A stretch of DNA of 63,441 bases, from the NCBI GenBank assembly GCA_017395935.1, contig JAFQNL010000022.1, positions 1 to 63,441 on the forward strand, read 5' to 3'. Source of the stretch: Oscillospiraceae bacterium. GTDB lineage: Bacteria; Bacillota; Clostridia; Oscillospirales; Oscillospiraceae. The position numbers and the translations under genes were made by a program. Below the pieces are notes generated by a model. The model was not told where the DNA came from, did no database searches, and was given only the letters and a program-made list of their open reading frames with translations. Of this stretch, positions 1-7,817 are shown one piece after another (within the stretch, counting starts at the first letter, position 1; every line of letters begins with the position of its first letter).

Positions 1-2
1 AG

Positions 3-296
3 CGGATCGCTATTGCCCGCGCTCTGGCTATGAAGCCTAAGGTCATGCTCTTTGATGAGCCCACCTCTGCTCTGGACCCCGAGATGGTAGGCGAGGTTCT
101 TGAGATTATGAAGGAACTGGCTGCCGATGGCATGACTATGGTGGTAGTCACTCACGAGATGGGCTTTGCCCGGGAAGTCGCCACTCGAGTCCTCTTTATG
201 GACGGCGGCGGTATCGTGGAGCAGGGCACCCCCGAGGATATCTTTGACCATCCTCAGGAACCCCGTACTCAGAGCTTCCTGTCCAAGGTGCTGTAA
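3..296 (+). CDS. Amino-acid ABC transporter ATP-binding protein, C-terminal part (cut by window edge)
   Basis: The reading frame is open from base 3 and its start lies left of the window. The visible 97 residues hold the end of the ABC signature (RIAIARAL), Walker B with its catalytic glutamate (VMLFDEP), the D-loop SALD and the switch histidine in [10 protein letters not shown]. The wording [24 protein letters not shown] and the ending around IFDHPQ are typical of the GlnQ/HisP-type ATPases that energise import of polar amino acids at the cytoplasmic face of the membrane. The permease and binding protein would be expected further left. A strong hairpin follows the stop. The family is clear; the amino acid carried cannot be told. 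Confidence 0.93.
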   Translation, partial: RIAIARALAMKPKVMLFDEPTSALDPEMVGEVLEIMKELAADGMTMVVVTHEMGFAREVATRVLFMDGGGIVEQGTPEDIFDHPQEPRTQSFLSKVL

Positions 297-313
297 TTAT
301 TAAACAACCAGAA

Positions 314-343
314 AGCCGACCTGTTCCCCTGAACAGGTCGGCT
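314..343. terminator. Bidirectional intrinsic terminator
   Basis: A 13-bp perfect stem (arms 314-326 and 331-343, loop of 4) with a short T-rich run on the plus side. It sits between the convergent ABC ATPase gene and the flavodoxin-like gene and probably serves both. Confidence 0.8.
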
Positions 344-376
344 CTTTTACTGTCTGCCGTCTCTTCTCTTGTCCGG

Positions 377-802
377 TTACTTCTCCTGCTCCAGCTTCGC
401 CACGACAGAACAGGCCAGCTGGGCAACGTTTTCCAGATCCTGAGCATCCGGCTTTCCCGGATGAACCTTGAAAAAGGAGCCGGGACAATGATACTCCTCC
501 CGAGAGACGCAGATCCCTAGCTTATCTGCTACGCGTTTGAGTGGTTTATACATGGATTTCATCATAGCCGAGGTTCCGACACAGACAATGGTCCCTATTT
601 TGGGGGCGTTTTCTTTCAAAAAGGTCTTCACTGCAGGATCCAGATCAAAGGCATAGTAGGATGCCCCCAGGATCAGCAGCTCGGTCCGTTCCTCCAAAGG
701 CTCTTCTATCGTCCTTGCCTGAACACCAACAGCCTCAGCGGCCGCTCGGGCCAGCTTTTCGGTATTACCGGAACGGGTATAGTATCTGACTGCCACCTTC
801 AC
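377..802 (-). CDS. Flavodoxin-like protein
   Basis: A 141-residue protein beginning KVAVRYYTRSGNTEKLARA, where TRSGNT is the FMN phosphate-binding loop of flavodoxins. The following LLILGASYYAFDLDPAVKTFL and the glycine/alanine-rich strand around IVCVGTSAMMKSMYKPL fit a small flavodoxin fold. It is expected to be a soluble one- or two-electron carrier, or a flavodoxin-domain quinone/menaquinone reductase-like protein. I prefer the GTG at 802, which has a GAGGGG site 8 nt upstream; a GTG at 811 would add three residues but has no properly spaced site. It lies just after the VOC gene, so the two are probably one transcript. The partner is unknown. Confidence 0.8.
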   Translation of the reverse strand: MKVAVRYYTRSGNTEKLARAAAEAVGVQARTIEEPLEERTELLILGASYYAFDLDPAVKTFLKENAPKIGTIVCVGTSAMMKSMYKPLKRVADKLGICVSREEYHCPGSFFKVHPGKPDAQDLENVAQLACSVVAKLEQEK

Positions 803-814
803 TCCTGTCACCCC

Positions 815-1216
815 TCATTCTTTTGGACAAAAAAACTCGATCTCCTCTCCTGCCGCGCCCACGCAAAAGGCGATCCGCGCAGGATAGGGAGGCTGAGAGC
901 TGATCACGATATCCTTAGGTTCTACAATAATCGGATAGCCTGCATCCCGGACAGCCTGAATACAGGCGTCCACATCACCGGTCTCTAACGCGATATGTGC
1001 CCAGACGCCCTTGGGATGCTGACATTGTCCGTCAGCAAAGAGTTCCAAAATACTGTTTCCAGTATCCAGCATGGCACCCGACTTCTCCCCTTCTCCCCAT
1101 GTTCGAAGCAGGGAAAGGCCGAGAACATCCCGGTAAAATGCTATCGTCTCCAGAAACTGCTGTTCGTCCTTGCATTTGATAGCGGCATGGTGCGTGCCGG
1201 AAATGAGCTTGCTCAT
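815..1216 (-). CDS. VOC-family (glyoxalase/bleomycin-resistance fold) protein
   Basis: A 133-residue protein with the paired beta-alpha-beta-beta-beta modules of the vicinal oxygen chelate fold. The first module is HHAAIKCKDEQQFLETIAFYRDVLGL, the second starts at HIALETGDVDACIQAVRDAG, and the C-terminal EEIEFF supplies the usual last glutamate. Histidine and glutamate positions are compatible with a metal site, so it could be a lactoylglutathione-lyase-like or epimerase-type enzyme, but the substrate is not visible. The start ATG at 1216 has an AAGGAGGAT site. The flavodoxin-like gene follows after a few bases, suggesting a two-gene unit. Confidence 0.85.
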   Translation of the reverse strand: MSKLISGTHHAAIKCKDEQQFLETIAFYRDVLGLSLLRTWGEGEKSGAMLDTGNSILELFADGQCQHPKGVWAHIALETGDVDACIQAVRDAGYPIIVEPKDIVISSQPPYPARIAFCVGAAGEEIEFFCPKE

Positions 1217-1264
1217 CCTTTATCCTCCTTATTCAGTGGCAGGATCCCCTGCCGGCTTCCAAAA

Positions 1265-1290
1265 AAGCCTGCCGTTAGGTCGGCAGGCTT
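1265..1290 (-). terminator. Intrinsic terminator of the cytidylate-kinase-like gene
   Basis: Ten-bp stem (1265-1274 with 1281-1290) that, read on the minus strand, ends in a run of T (the A-run at 1261-1266). It follows the stop of the gene at 1304 and also insulates the VOC gene. Confidence 0.82.
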
Positions 1291-1303
1291 TCTCATGCTC
1301 TAC

Positions 1304-1933
1304 TCAGTCCACAGAGTAGTCACGGACGTCAAACCAGCGGCGGGCATAGTCAGCCACGGCAGGGACAATGTCCTTGACCCAGACGTCTGTTGTATTGACA
1401 CAAAGGTCGTAGCCTCTGCGATCTCCCCAGGGAAGATCAGCCAGAAGCGCATGGCTATTGGCTCGGGCCCGGTCCACCTGACGGATCTTCTTCTCCATCT
1501 CTCGATCCGAGAGCTTTTCGTCCTCGGGGGCACGGCGCTTGCAGCGGGCAATCTTGCCCTTCATGTCGGCATAGACAAAGATCTTAAAAGGTTTTTCCCG
1601 GTCCAGAATGCAGTCAGCGTTCTTACCGACAATGACACAGTCACCCTTCTTGGCCAGTTCCCGGACGATCTTCTGCTGCTCAATAAAGAGGCTGGAGGCA
1701 TCGTAGGGCAAAGTAGGAATATAGGCGAAGGTATGTCCAAAGGTCATGGGAACACTGCGGAAGAAATCCTGTTCCAGCGTCTTGTCCACATAGTTCTCAT
1801 CCAGCGAGTTACGCTTGGCAACTGCCGTGATCACTTCTTTATCATAGTAGGCAAAGCCCAGCGCATCTGCAAGGCGCTTACCAAGCTCGCGGCCGCCGCT
1901 GCCAAATTCCCGGCTGACAGTAATAATACGCAT
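1304..1933 (-). CDS. Cytidylate kinase-like family protein
   Basis: A 209-residue P-loop protein starting MRIITVSREFGSGGRELGKRLADALG. This is the variant nucleotide-binding loop of the cytidylate-kinase-like family (PF13189), which is common in clostridia and distinct from Cmk. A LID-like basic segment RCKRRAPEDEKLSDREMEKKIRQVDRAR follows mid-protein, and the YDLCVNTTD stretch near the C-terminus is typical. It probably phosphorylates a nucleotide or similar small molecule, but the substrate of this family is not settled. It is monocistronic: a strong promoter lies at 1971-1999 and a terminator follows the gene. Confidence 0.85.
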   Translation of the reverse strand: MRIITVSREFGSGGRELGKRLADALGFAYYDKEVITAVAKRNSLDENYVDKTLEQDFFRSVPMTFGHTFAYIPTLPYDASSLFIEQQKIVRELAKKGDCVIVGKNADCILDREKPFKIFVYADMKGKIARCKRRAPEDEKLSDREMEKKIRQVDRARANSHALLADLPWGDRRGYDLCVNTTDVWVKDIVPAVADYARRWFDVRDYSVD

Positions 1934-1970
1934 ATAATACAGCTCCTTTCACTAAAAAGGGGGTTACGTT

Positions 1971-1999
1971 ATTATAGGCCGTATTTCTTCATTTGTCAA
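1971..1999 (-). promoter_or_regulatory. Sigma-A promoter of the cytidylate-kinase-like gene
   Basis: On the minus strand: -35 TTGACA (1994-1999), 17-bp spacer, -10 TATAAT (1971-1976). Both hexamers are perfect. The ATG is 38 bases downstream of the -10 with AAAGGAG in between. Confidence 0.88.
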
Positions 2000-2044
2000 T
2001 CTGCTTACCATATGTATCAAGAATTATGTTAACCGAAAAGCAGA

Positions 2045-2072
2045 ACAGAGCTGGCCATCAGGTCAGCTCTGT
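2045..2072. terminator. Terminator hairpin after the GNAT gene
   Basis: Nine-bp stem (2045-2053 with 2064-2072) just downstream of the GNAT stop, followed by a T-rich stretch on the minus strand. Confidence 0.65.
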
Positions 2073-2083
2073 TGGTTTCTGAT

Positions 2084-2584
2084 TCAGTCGATAGAGTCCC
2101 AGAAGGCATCAAACTCCGCCTCACTCAGGTCGCCGCCCTGAGACAGGATCTCATACTCTTCCCGGTTCCACCGATAGCGAACTCGGGTTTCGGCGTAGCC
2201 GTTTCTCAGGTAGAACTCCTTGCGCAGGCGCCGCTGCTCATTATTGACCGCAACGGGAGTCTGTCGCTCAATATCCACAATGATTCGGTGTCCCGGTCGA
2301 TATGCCCGTACCGCCTCCAGCATTCGGCTTCCGACTCCCTGATTACGAAGGGGTTCCTCCACAGCCAGATAGATAATATGAGTAATAGCAAGGCTGGTGA
2401 GCAGGAAGGCAAAGCCGCAGAAGCGCTCCTGCTCATAGAAGGCCAGCAGCTCAATCTTGCCGCCCCAGCCTTCCAGCAACTCGGCAAAGGGTCGGCGCTC
2501 ATGTTCGGGAAAGGAGCGCAGATAGAGTTTTTCCGCTTCACCGGCCTCAGGCAACCCCTCGTCGATCCGCTTCCAGCACAGCAT
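2084..2584 (-). CDS. GNAT-family N-acetyltransferase
   Basis: A 166-residue protein with the acetyl-CoA pyrophosphate-binding motif RNQGVGSRMLEAV (Q/R-x-x-G-x-G/A) after the beta-4 strand THIIYLAVEE, then YLRNGYAETRVRYRW, the C-terminal beta-6/7 region of the fold. This defines a Gcn5-related acetyltransferase; the acceptor (small amine, peptide or antibiotic) cannot be read from sequence. It starts 14 bases after the thioredoxin reductase stop, so the two are almost certainly co-transcribed. Confidence 0.87.
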   Translation of the reverse strand: MLCWKRIDEGLPEAGEAEKLYLRSFPEHERRPFAELLEGWGGKIELLAFYEQERFCGFAFLLTSLAITHIIYLAVEEPLRNQGVGSRMLEAVRAYRPGHRIIVDIERQTPVAVNNEQRRLRKEFYLRNGYAETRVRYRWNREEYEILSQGGDLSEAEFDAFWDSID

Positions 2585-2598
2585 AGGAACTTCGTTCC

Positions 2599-3513
2599 TT
2601 ACATACTGTCCAGATAGCGACAGGCAGCCATTGCGGCAACAGCGCCGTCAGAAGCGGCTGTCACCACCTGACGAATGTGCTTGCTCCGGCAGTCACCGGC
2701 TGTAAAAAGTCCGGCTGTAGCTGTCTGGCAGCTTTCGTCGGTATCAAAATAGCCCCGGCTATCCAGAGCGGCCAGAGCACCAAAGGCTTCGTTCTCAGGC
2801 TCCAGTCCCACGGCCAGAAAAACTCCATCGGCAGAGATTTTCTGTTCTTCCTCTTCTCCTTCCTTTCGGACCCGGAGACCAGTCAGGCTTCCCTCATGGC
2901 TCTCATAGCCGGTAACCAGCGTAGAGAAATGGATCTCCACGTTTTCACGGGCTGCCAACGCATCCTGAAGGGTCTTTTCGCCGGTAAAGAAAGGCAGGTT
3001 CTGGACAATCGTCACCTTATTGCAGACCTCGGCCAGCAGCAGTGCCTCCTGAAGGGCAGAGTTTCCACCGCCTACCATAACAACATCCTGCCCGGTATAG
3101 AAAGCGCCGTCACAGACCGCGCAGAAGGAGATTCCGTTTCCGATCAGTTCCTGCTCCCCTTCCAGACCCAGCATCCGGTGTTTGACACCCAGAGCCAGAA
3201 TGACAGCTCCTGCCTCAAAGGTGCTGCCCTCTTCAGTATGGACCAGGAACATCTTGCCCTGCTTTTCAACAGAGATGACCTTTTCCAGCTCCACCTCAGC
3301 TCCCAGCGCCATCGCCTGCTCAGTGAGGTGGTCGGCAAAGGCGGCTCCGCTGATCTGCTGGGTGCCGGGAATGTTCTCCACCTTGGGAGAGAACGCGATC
3401 TGGCCGCCGAAGCTGTTCTTCTCCACTACCAGAACACTTTTACCGGCCCGGAGCGCATAGATAGCGCCGGTGAGCCCAGCAGGGCCGCCGCCTACGATCA
3501 GAATATCATACAT
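2599..3513 (-). CDS. trxB: Thioredoxin-disulfide reductase (TrxB-type flavoprotein)
   Basis: A 304-residue two-dinucleotide-fold reductase. The FAD loop is GGGPAGLTGAIYALRAG (residues 8-24), the redox-active pair is Cys131-Ala-Val-Cys134 in CAVCDG, the NAD(P)H loop is GGGNSALQEALLL, and the FAD-closing motif is GDCRSKHIRQVVTAASDG. Length fits TrxB (about 310). The usual CATCDG is CAVCDG here. It reduces thioredoxin or a glutaredoxin-like partner with NADPH or reduced ferredoxin-derived electrons. It lies directly downstream of nrdD, whose product carries its own thioredoxin-like tail, so this enzyme is a plausible electron source for it; that link is inference. Confidence 0.93.
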   Translation of the reverse strand: MYDILIVGGGPAGLTGAIYALRAGKSVLVVEKNSFGGQIAFSPKVENIPGTQQISGAAFADHLTEQAMALGAEVELEKVISVEKQGKMFLVHTEEGSTFEAGAVILALGVKHRMLGLEGEQELIGNGISFCAVCDGAFYTGQDVVMVGGGNSALQEALLLAEVCNKVTIVQNLPFFTGEKTLQDALAARENVEIHFSTLVTGYESHEGSLTGLRVRKEGEEEEQKISADGVFLAVGLEPENEAFGALAALDSRGYFDTDESCQTATAGLFTAGDCRSKHIRQVVTAASDGAVAAMAACRYLDSM

Positions 3514-3537
3514 GATGCTTCCTCCTTGTCAGGAAAA

Positions 3538-3562
3538 GAGCCGGGCATAATTGGCCCGGCTC
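3538..3562 (-). terminator. Terminator between nrdD and trxB
   Basis: Nine-bp GC-rich stem (3538-3546 with 3554-3562) followed on the minus strand by TTTTCC. It lies in the 72-bp gap after the nrdD stop and before the trxB ribosome site, so trxB expression depends on read-through or a weak local promoter. Confidence 0.7.
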
Positions 3563-3585
3563 TCAGTCGGTATTAGGTTTTCTCT

Positions 3586-5988
3586 TTACAGGCTGGCCAG
3601 ATATTTTTTAATTTCGGGCACGCTGTAGTAGTTGGCGTGATGCTCACCGTCTGTGATGACCAGAGTAGGCGCGCCCTTGATGCCATACTGGCGGCAGAAG
3701 TCCAGATCTTCCTCCGCAATCCGCTTTTCAAAGCTGACGCCAGCCTTTTTCAGCAGGTTCTCTGCTACCCGGCAGTTGGGGCAGGTAACACGCGAGACCA
3801 AAATAGCCTCAGTCCGGCCGGTTTCCACGGGGGCATCCTGTTCAGCCTCGGGGGCGACATCGGCAACAGGGGCATCCTGCGCCGTCACAGCAGCCTCCTC
3901 AGTCTTCTTGCGCAGGACAGAAGAGTTAATATCGTAAACTTTACGATCCTTATACTCCTGTGCCTTGCCATCGTTCCAGTTCTGGACCGGACGATAGTAG
4001 CCAGTGATCCGGCTGTAGACCTCGGTCTTCTTACCGCAGTGAGGACAGACATACTGCTCACCGGTCAAATAGCCGTGGTCAGCGCAGACAGAATAGGTGG
4101 GAGACATCGTGTAATAAGGCAGCCGATGGTTCTCAGCAATCTTCCGGACCAGAGCGGCAGCGGACTTCCAGTCAGGCAGTTTCTCGCCCAGGAAAGCATG
4201 GAAAACGGTGCCGGAGGTATAGCGGGTCTGGAGCTCATCCTGAATTTCCAGCGCAGAGAAGATATCCTCGGTATAGCCCACGGGCAGATGGGAGGAATTG
4301 GTGTAGTAGGGAGTCCCGTTCTCATTGGCAGTGATAATGTCAGGATAGAGGGCCTTATCGTGCTTGGCAAAGCGGTAGGTGGTAGACTCGGCAGGAGTGG
4401 CTTCCAGATTGTACAGGTCACCATACTTTTCCTGATAGTCGCTCAGCCGCTCACGCATATGATCCAGCACCTGCTTGGCAAATTCCTGAGTCTTCTCCTC
4501 GGTCAGGTCAGCCTTGAGCCACTTGGCGTTCAGACCCACCTCATTCATGCCGATCAGGCCAATAGTGGAAAAATGGTTTGCGAAGGTGCCCAAATAGCGC
4601 TTGGTGTAGGGATAGAGGCCGTTTTCCATGAGCTGAGTGATGACCACCCGCTTGGTCTTCAGGCTGCGGGCAGCAATATCCATCAGCTTGTCCAGCCGGG
4701 CATAGAACTGCTGTTCATTGGCAGCCTCGTAAGCGATCCGGGGCAGGTTGATGGTAACAACACCGATGGAACCGGTAGACTCACCGGAGCCAAAGAAGCC
4801 ACCGGACTTCTTGCGCAGCTCACGCAGATCCAGACGCAGGCGGCAGCACATACTGCGCACATCAGAGGGCTCCATGTCGGAGTTGATATAGTTGGAGAAG
4901 TAGGGAGTGCCGTACTTGGCAGTCATCTCAAAGAGGAGCTTATTGTTCTCGGTCTCGCTCCAGTCAAAGTCACGGGTAATGGAATAGGTGGGAATGGGAT
5001 ACTGGAAACCGCGGCCATTGGCGTCGCCTTCAATCATGATCTCGATAAAGGCCTTATTGACCATATCCATCTCACGCTTGCAATCGCCGTAGGTAAAGTC
5101 CATCTCCTTGCCGCCCACGATAGCGGGCAGATCCTTCAGGTCGGCGGGCACCGTCCAGTCCAAAGTAATATTGGAGAAAGGAGCCTGCGTGCCCCAGCGG
5201 GAGGGCGTATTGACGCCGTAGATGAAGGACTGGATACACTGCTTTACTTCGCTCTGAGACAGGTTGTCCACCTTGACAAAGGGAGCCAGATAAGTATCAA
5301 AGGAGGAGAACGCCTGTGCGCCGGCCCATTCGTTCTGCATAATACCCAGGAAGTTGACCATCTGACTGCAGAGGGTGGACAGATGCTTGGCAGGAGCGGA
5401 GGTAATCTTGCCGGGGACGCCGCCCAGGCCCTCCTGAATGAGCTGCTTCAGACTCCAGCCGGCACAATAGCCGGTAAGCATAGACAGGTCATGAAGATGG
5501 AGCGCCGCACTGCGGTGTGCTTCGGCAATCTCTTCGTCATAGATCTCGCTGAGCCAGTAGTTGGCTGTGATGGCGCCGGAATTGGAGAGAATCAGGCCGC
5601 CCACGGAGTAGGTGACGGTGGAGTTTTCCTTGACACGCCAGTCATTGATCTGCAGATAGTTGTCCACCAGATCCTTATAGTTGAGCAGAGCAGAGTTGAC
5701 ATTACGGATCTTCTCACGCTGCTTGCGGTAGAGAATATAGGCCTTAGCCACATCGGCATAGCCGGCAGCAGACAGGACCCGCTCCACGCTGTCCTGAATA
5801 TCCTCTACAGAGATCTGGTCGTTCTTGATCTTGGGCTCAAAGTCGGCGCTGACCTGAAGAGCCAGCAGGTTGATAACGCTGGGATGGTGCTTCCTGTTCT
5901 GGGCCTCAAAGGCCTTGATCATTGCGGCGCTGATCTTGGAGAGCTCGAACTCTACCATTCCGCCGTCACGTTTGACTACCTGATACAT
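3586..5988 (-). CDS. nrdD: Anaerobic ribonucleoside-triphosphate reductase with C-terminal glutaredoxin-like domain
   Basis: An 800-residue class III ribonucleotide reductase, making deoxynucleoside triphosphates without oxygen. The N-terminal ATP-cone (MYQVVKRDGGMVEFELSKISAAMI) senses ATP/dATP. Near the C-terminus a zinc site (CADHGYLTGEQYVCPHCGKK) precedes the glycyl-radical segment SRITGYYRPVQNW, with the radical glycine near residue 663. After an Ala/Pro/Glu-rich linker (about residues 690-725) comes an extra domain of some 75 residues with VTCPNCRVAENLL and GIKGAPTLVI, a thioredoxin/glutaredoxin fold with a CPNC active site. I chose the ATG at 5988 because GGAGGAG precedes it; the open frame upstream (to 6036) is not preceded by a site and would run through the promoter-proximal palindrome. 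NrdG is encoded just upstream. Confidence 0.96.
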   Translation of the reverse strand: MYQVVKRDGGMVEFELSKISAAMIKAFEAQNRKHHPSVINLLALQVSADFEPKIKNDQISVEDIQDSVERVLSAAGYADVAKAYILYRKQREKIRNVNSALLNYKDLVDNYLQINDWRVKENSTVTYSVGGLILSNSGAITANYWLSEIYDEEIAEAHRSAALHLHDLSMLTGYCAGWSLKQLIQEGLGGVPGKITSAPAKHLSTLCSQMVNFLGIMQNEWAGAQAFSSFDTYLAPFVKVDNLSQSEVKQCIQSFIYGVNTPSRWGTQAPFSNITLDWTVPADLKDLPAIVGGKEMDFTYGDCKREMDMVNKAFIEIMIEGDANGRGFQYPIPTYSITRDFDWSETENNKLLFEMTAKYGTPYFSNYINSDMEPSDVRSMCCRLRLDLRELRKKSGGFFGSGESTGSIGVVTINLPRIAYEAANEQQFYARLDKLMDIAARSLKTKRVVITQLMENGLYPYTKRYLGTFANHFSTIGLIGMNEVGLNAKWLKADLTEEKTQEFAKQVLDHMRERLSDYQEKYGDLYNLEATPAESTTYRFAKHDKALYPDIITANENGTPYYTNSSHLPVGYTEDIFSALEIQDELQTRYTSGTVFHAFLGEKLPDWKSAAALVRKIAENHRLPYYTMSPTYSVCADHGYLTGEQYVCPHCGKKTEVYSRITGYYRPVQNWNDGKAQEYKDRKVYDINSSVLRKKTEEAAVTAQDAPVADVAPEAEQDAPVETGRTEAILVSRVTCPNCRVAENLLKKAGVSFEKRIAEEDLDFCRQYGIKGAPTLVITDGEHHANYYSVPEIKKYLASL

Positions 5989-6010
5989 AAGATCTCCTCC
6001 GAAACAGAAA

Positions 6011-6054
6011 AATACAGGCAATGACTCCGCCTGCAAAGACGCATTGCCTGTATT
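6011..6054 (-). promoter_or_regulatory. 13-bp perfect inverted repeat in the nrdD leader
   Basis: Arms 6011-6023 and 6042-6054 pair without mismatch, with an 18-nt loop. On the minus strand the second arm runs straight into TTTTT, so it would act as an intrinsic terminator for read-through from nrdG. It also overlaps the -10 hexamer of the nrdD promoter, so it could instead be a DNA operator. A transcript begun at the nrdD promoter would lack most of the first arm and would escape this terminator. Confidence 0.65.
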
Positions 6055-6080
6055 ATAGCGAAAAATGGAACTCGTGTCAA
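6052..6080 (-). promoter_or_regulatory. nrdD promoter (sigma-A)
   Basis: Minus strand -35 TTGACA (6075-6080), 17-bp spacer, -10 TATAAT (6052-6057), both perfect. It lies between nrdG and nrdD, so nrdD can be driven independently of nrdG. The -35 sits inside the first NrdR-box-like site. Confidence 0.88.
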
Positions 6081-6123
6081 TATATAGTGGTCATTTTGCA
6101 TTCCATTGCACAAGATATAGTAT
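6075..6123. promoter_or_regulatory. Pair of NrdR-box-like operators
   Basis: Two 16-bp sites, TGTCAATATATAGTGG (6075-6090) and GCACAAGATATAGTAT (6108-6123), match the published NrdR-box consensus ACACWATATATWGTGT at 12 and 13 of 16 positions. Their centres are 33 bp apart, close to three helical turns, as is usual for paired NrdR boxes. The first covers the -35 of nrdD, so bound NrdR would block polymerase when dATP is high. The nrdR gene itself is not in this window. Confidence 0.75.
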
Positions 6124-6127
6124 TATG

Positions 6128-6829
6128 TCACCCTCTGATGAAAATCTGTTCTGCGAAGGGAGCTAAAATAGCCTGATATCGCTCCATTTCCTCCCGGTCA
6201 GGGGGGGTAAGGCCAGCTTGCAGAACGCTGTCCCGGTCGGTAAAAAATTGCAGAAACAGCCGTTTTACCCGGCCATCAGGAGAAAGGGAGGTCAGCCAGC
6301 GACCCATATCCAGTATGGAGGTCTCGTCGTGGAGCTCACGGACAACAGTAGTCCGAAGCTCATAGTCGACACCGGCCGTGAACAGAAAGGAGAGGCTTTC
6401 CTCCAATGCCGCTTGAGGCGCAGTACAGCCCACCGTTTCAGCATAGCGGAGAGGGCCGTTTTTCACATCCATAGCCACATAATCCAGCAATCCCTCCTCT
6501 GCCAAGGCTTTGATTACCTCCGGCCGACTCCCGTTGGTATCCAGTTTGACCAGAAAGCCTCGCTCTTTAATCTGCCGGAGCAGATGAGGGAGATCCCGCT
6601 GAAGGGTAGGTTCACCACCGGTGACGCAAACGCCGTCCAGCAGACCTTTTCGGCGGTCCAAAAAATGCAGCAGACTATCCAGCGATATTTCATCTTCAGC
6701 AGGGCCCTGAAGCAGCCCACTGTTATGGCAGAAGGGGCAGCGGAAATTACAGCCCTGAAGAAAGACCGTACAGGCCACCTTGCCCGGGTAGTCCAACAGG
6801 GTCATCTTTTGCAGTCCGGCAATGGTCAT
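6128..6829 (-). CDS. nrdG: Anaerobic ribonucleotide reductase activating protein
   Basis: A 233-residue radical-SAM enzyme. Cys27-x3-Cys31-x2-Cys34 in GCNFRCPFC binds the 4Fe-4S cluster that cleaves S-adenosylmethionine, followed by CVTGGEPTLQ, the SAM-binding GGE motif, and KLDTNGSRP. It places the glycyl radical on NrdD, whose gene follows 139 bases downstream on the same strand. The ATG at 6829 is preceded by GAGGAGG. A TATAAT at 6858-6863 is a likely -10, but no convincing -35 is seen. The gene ends just inside the NrdR-box region, so nrdG lies upstream of that control point. Confidence 0.94.
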   Translation of the reverse strand: MTIAGLQKMTLLDYPGKVACTVFLQGCNFRCPFCHNSGLLQGPAEDEISLDSLLHFLDRRKGLLDGVCVTGGEPTLQRDLPHLLRQIKERGFLVKLDTNGSRPEVIKALAEEGLLDYVAMDVKNGPLRYAETVGCTAPQAALEESLSFLFTAGVDYELRTTVVRELHDETSILDMGRWLTSLSPDGRVKRLFLQFFTDRDSVLQAGLTPPDREEMERYQAILAPFAEQIFIRG

Positions 6830-6890
6830 GACTAGGCCTCCTCACTTTTTTCTTCATTATAGCACAAGTCCGGGCCGATCAGAAGGAAAA

Positions 6891-6920
6891 AATCCGTCCC
6901 GGATCTTGCCGGGACGGATT
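6891..6920 (-). terminator. Terminator of the SDR gene
   Basis: Twelve-bp perfect stem (6891-6902 with 6909-6920) followed on the minus strand by a six-T run. Confidence 0.88.
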
Positions 6921-6939
6921 AGAGCAACAGGTTCCTGTG

Positions 6940-7686
6940 TCAGCTTCTGGCCATGCCGTCTACGCTGAGGACGACGCCGGTGATATAGGAGGCTTCCTCC
7001 GAGGCAAGGAAGACAAAAGCGTTGGCGATATCTTCAGGCTGGCCCAGCCGACGCAGCGGGATCTGACGGATCATCGGCTCAATAACCTCTTTGGGTACAG
7101 ACTTCATCATATCAGTCTCGGTGATCCCCGGGGCGACCGCATTGACCCGGATTCCCTTGGGACCCAGTTCACGGGCCAGAGAGAGGGTCAGTCCATTGAC
7201 GGCAAACTTGGATGCCGGATAGGCAATTCCGCTGGGCTGGCCATAGATACTGACCATAGAGGAGGTCGAGAGAATGACACCACTTCCCTTTCGCTCCATG
7301 CATTCCACTGCCGCCCGGGTGGCGTTAAAGACACCCTTTACATTCAGGTCCATTACCTTATCAAAATCTTCCTCGGTATACTGCGTGAATGGAGTCCGCT
7401 CGGATACGCCGGCATTGTTGACCAGAATATCCACGCATCCAAAGTGCTCTCTCACATACTGGAAGGCCTCACGAACCTTGACAAGTGAGGACAGGTCCGG
7501 GCTGATTCCACCAACCATTGCATTGGGAAATTCCTCCTTCAGACGGTTGACCGCCTGATCGGCGGAGGATGGGGTGCTGGCGGCAATAACGACAACAGCG
7601 CCCTCTCTCAGAAAGGCTCTCGCGGTGGCAAAGCCGATTCCCCGACTGCCGCCGGTAATCACTGCAACTTTATTTTTGAGTCTCAT
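6940..7686 (-). CDS. Short-chain dehydrogenase/reductase (FabG-like)
   Basis: A 248-residue Rossmann enzyme. The cofactor loop is TGGSRGIGFA (residues 11-20), the structural NNAG is at 90-93, and the catalytic triad is Ser143, Tyr156 and Lys160 (YPASK). This is the classical SDR layout closest to 3-oxoacyl-ACP reductase and related alcohol or sugar dehydrogenases. The residues after the first strand (AASTPSSADQ) lack the usual arginine that favours NADP, so cofactor choice is open. There is no fatty-acid gene nearby, so I would not call it FabG. It has a good AAAGGAGGT site and its own terminator. Confidence 0.88.
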   Translation of the reverse strand: MRLKNKVAVITGGSRGIGFATARAFLREGAVVVIAASTPSSADQAVNRLKEEFPNAMVGGISPDLSSLVKVREAFQYVREHFGCVDILVNNAGVSERTPFTQYTEEDFDKVMDLNVKGVFNATRAAVECMERKGSGVILSTSSMVSIYGQPSGIAYPASKFAVNGLTLSLARELGPKGIRVNAVAPGITETDMMKSVPKEVIEPMIRQIPLRRLGQPEDIANAFVFLASEEASYITGVVLSVDGMARS

Positions 7687-7773
7687 GGGAGTACCTCCTT
7701 TTATCTTAATCTATGGGTTAAGTATACTCGAAGGGAGGCGGTCTTTCCGTGATCTCGTCACAATCGCAAAAAA

Positions 7774-7799
7774 GATCCCCCGACGACTGTCAGGGGATC
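7774..7799 (-). terminator. Terminator after the dipeptidase gene
   Basis: Seven-bp GC-rich stem (7774-7780 with 7793-7799) followed on the minus strand by six T. Confidence 0.82.
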
Positions 7800-7817
7800 A
7801 GTTCAGGCTGAAATTGC

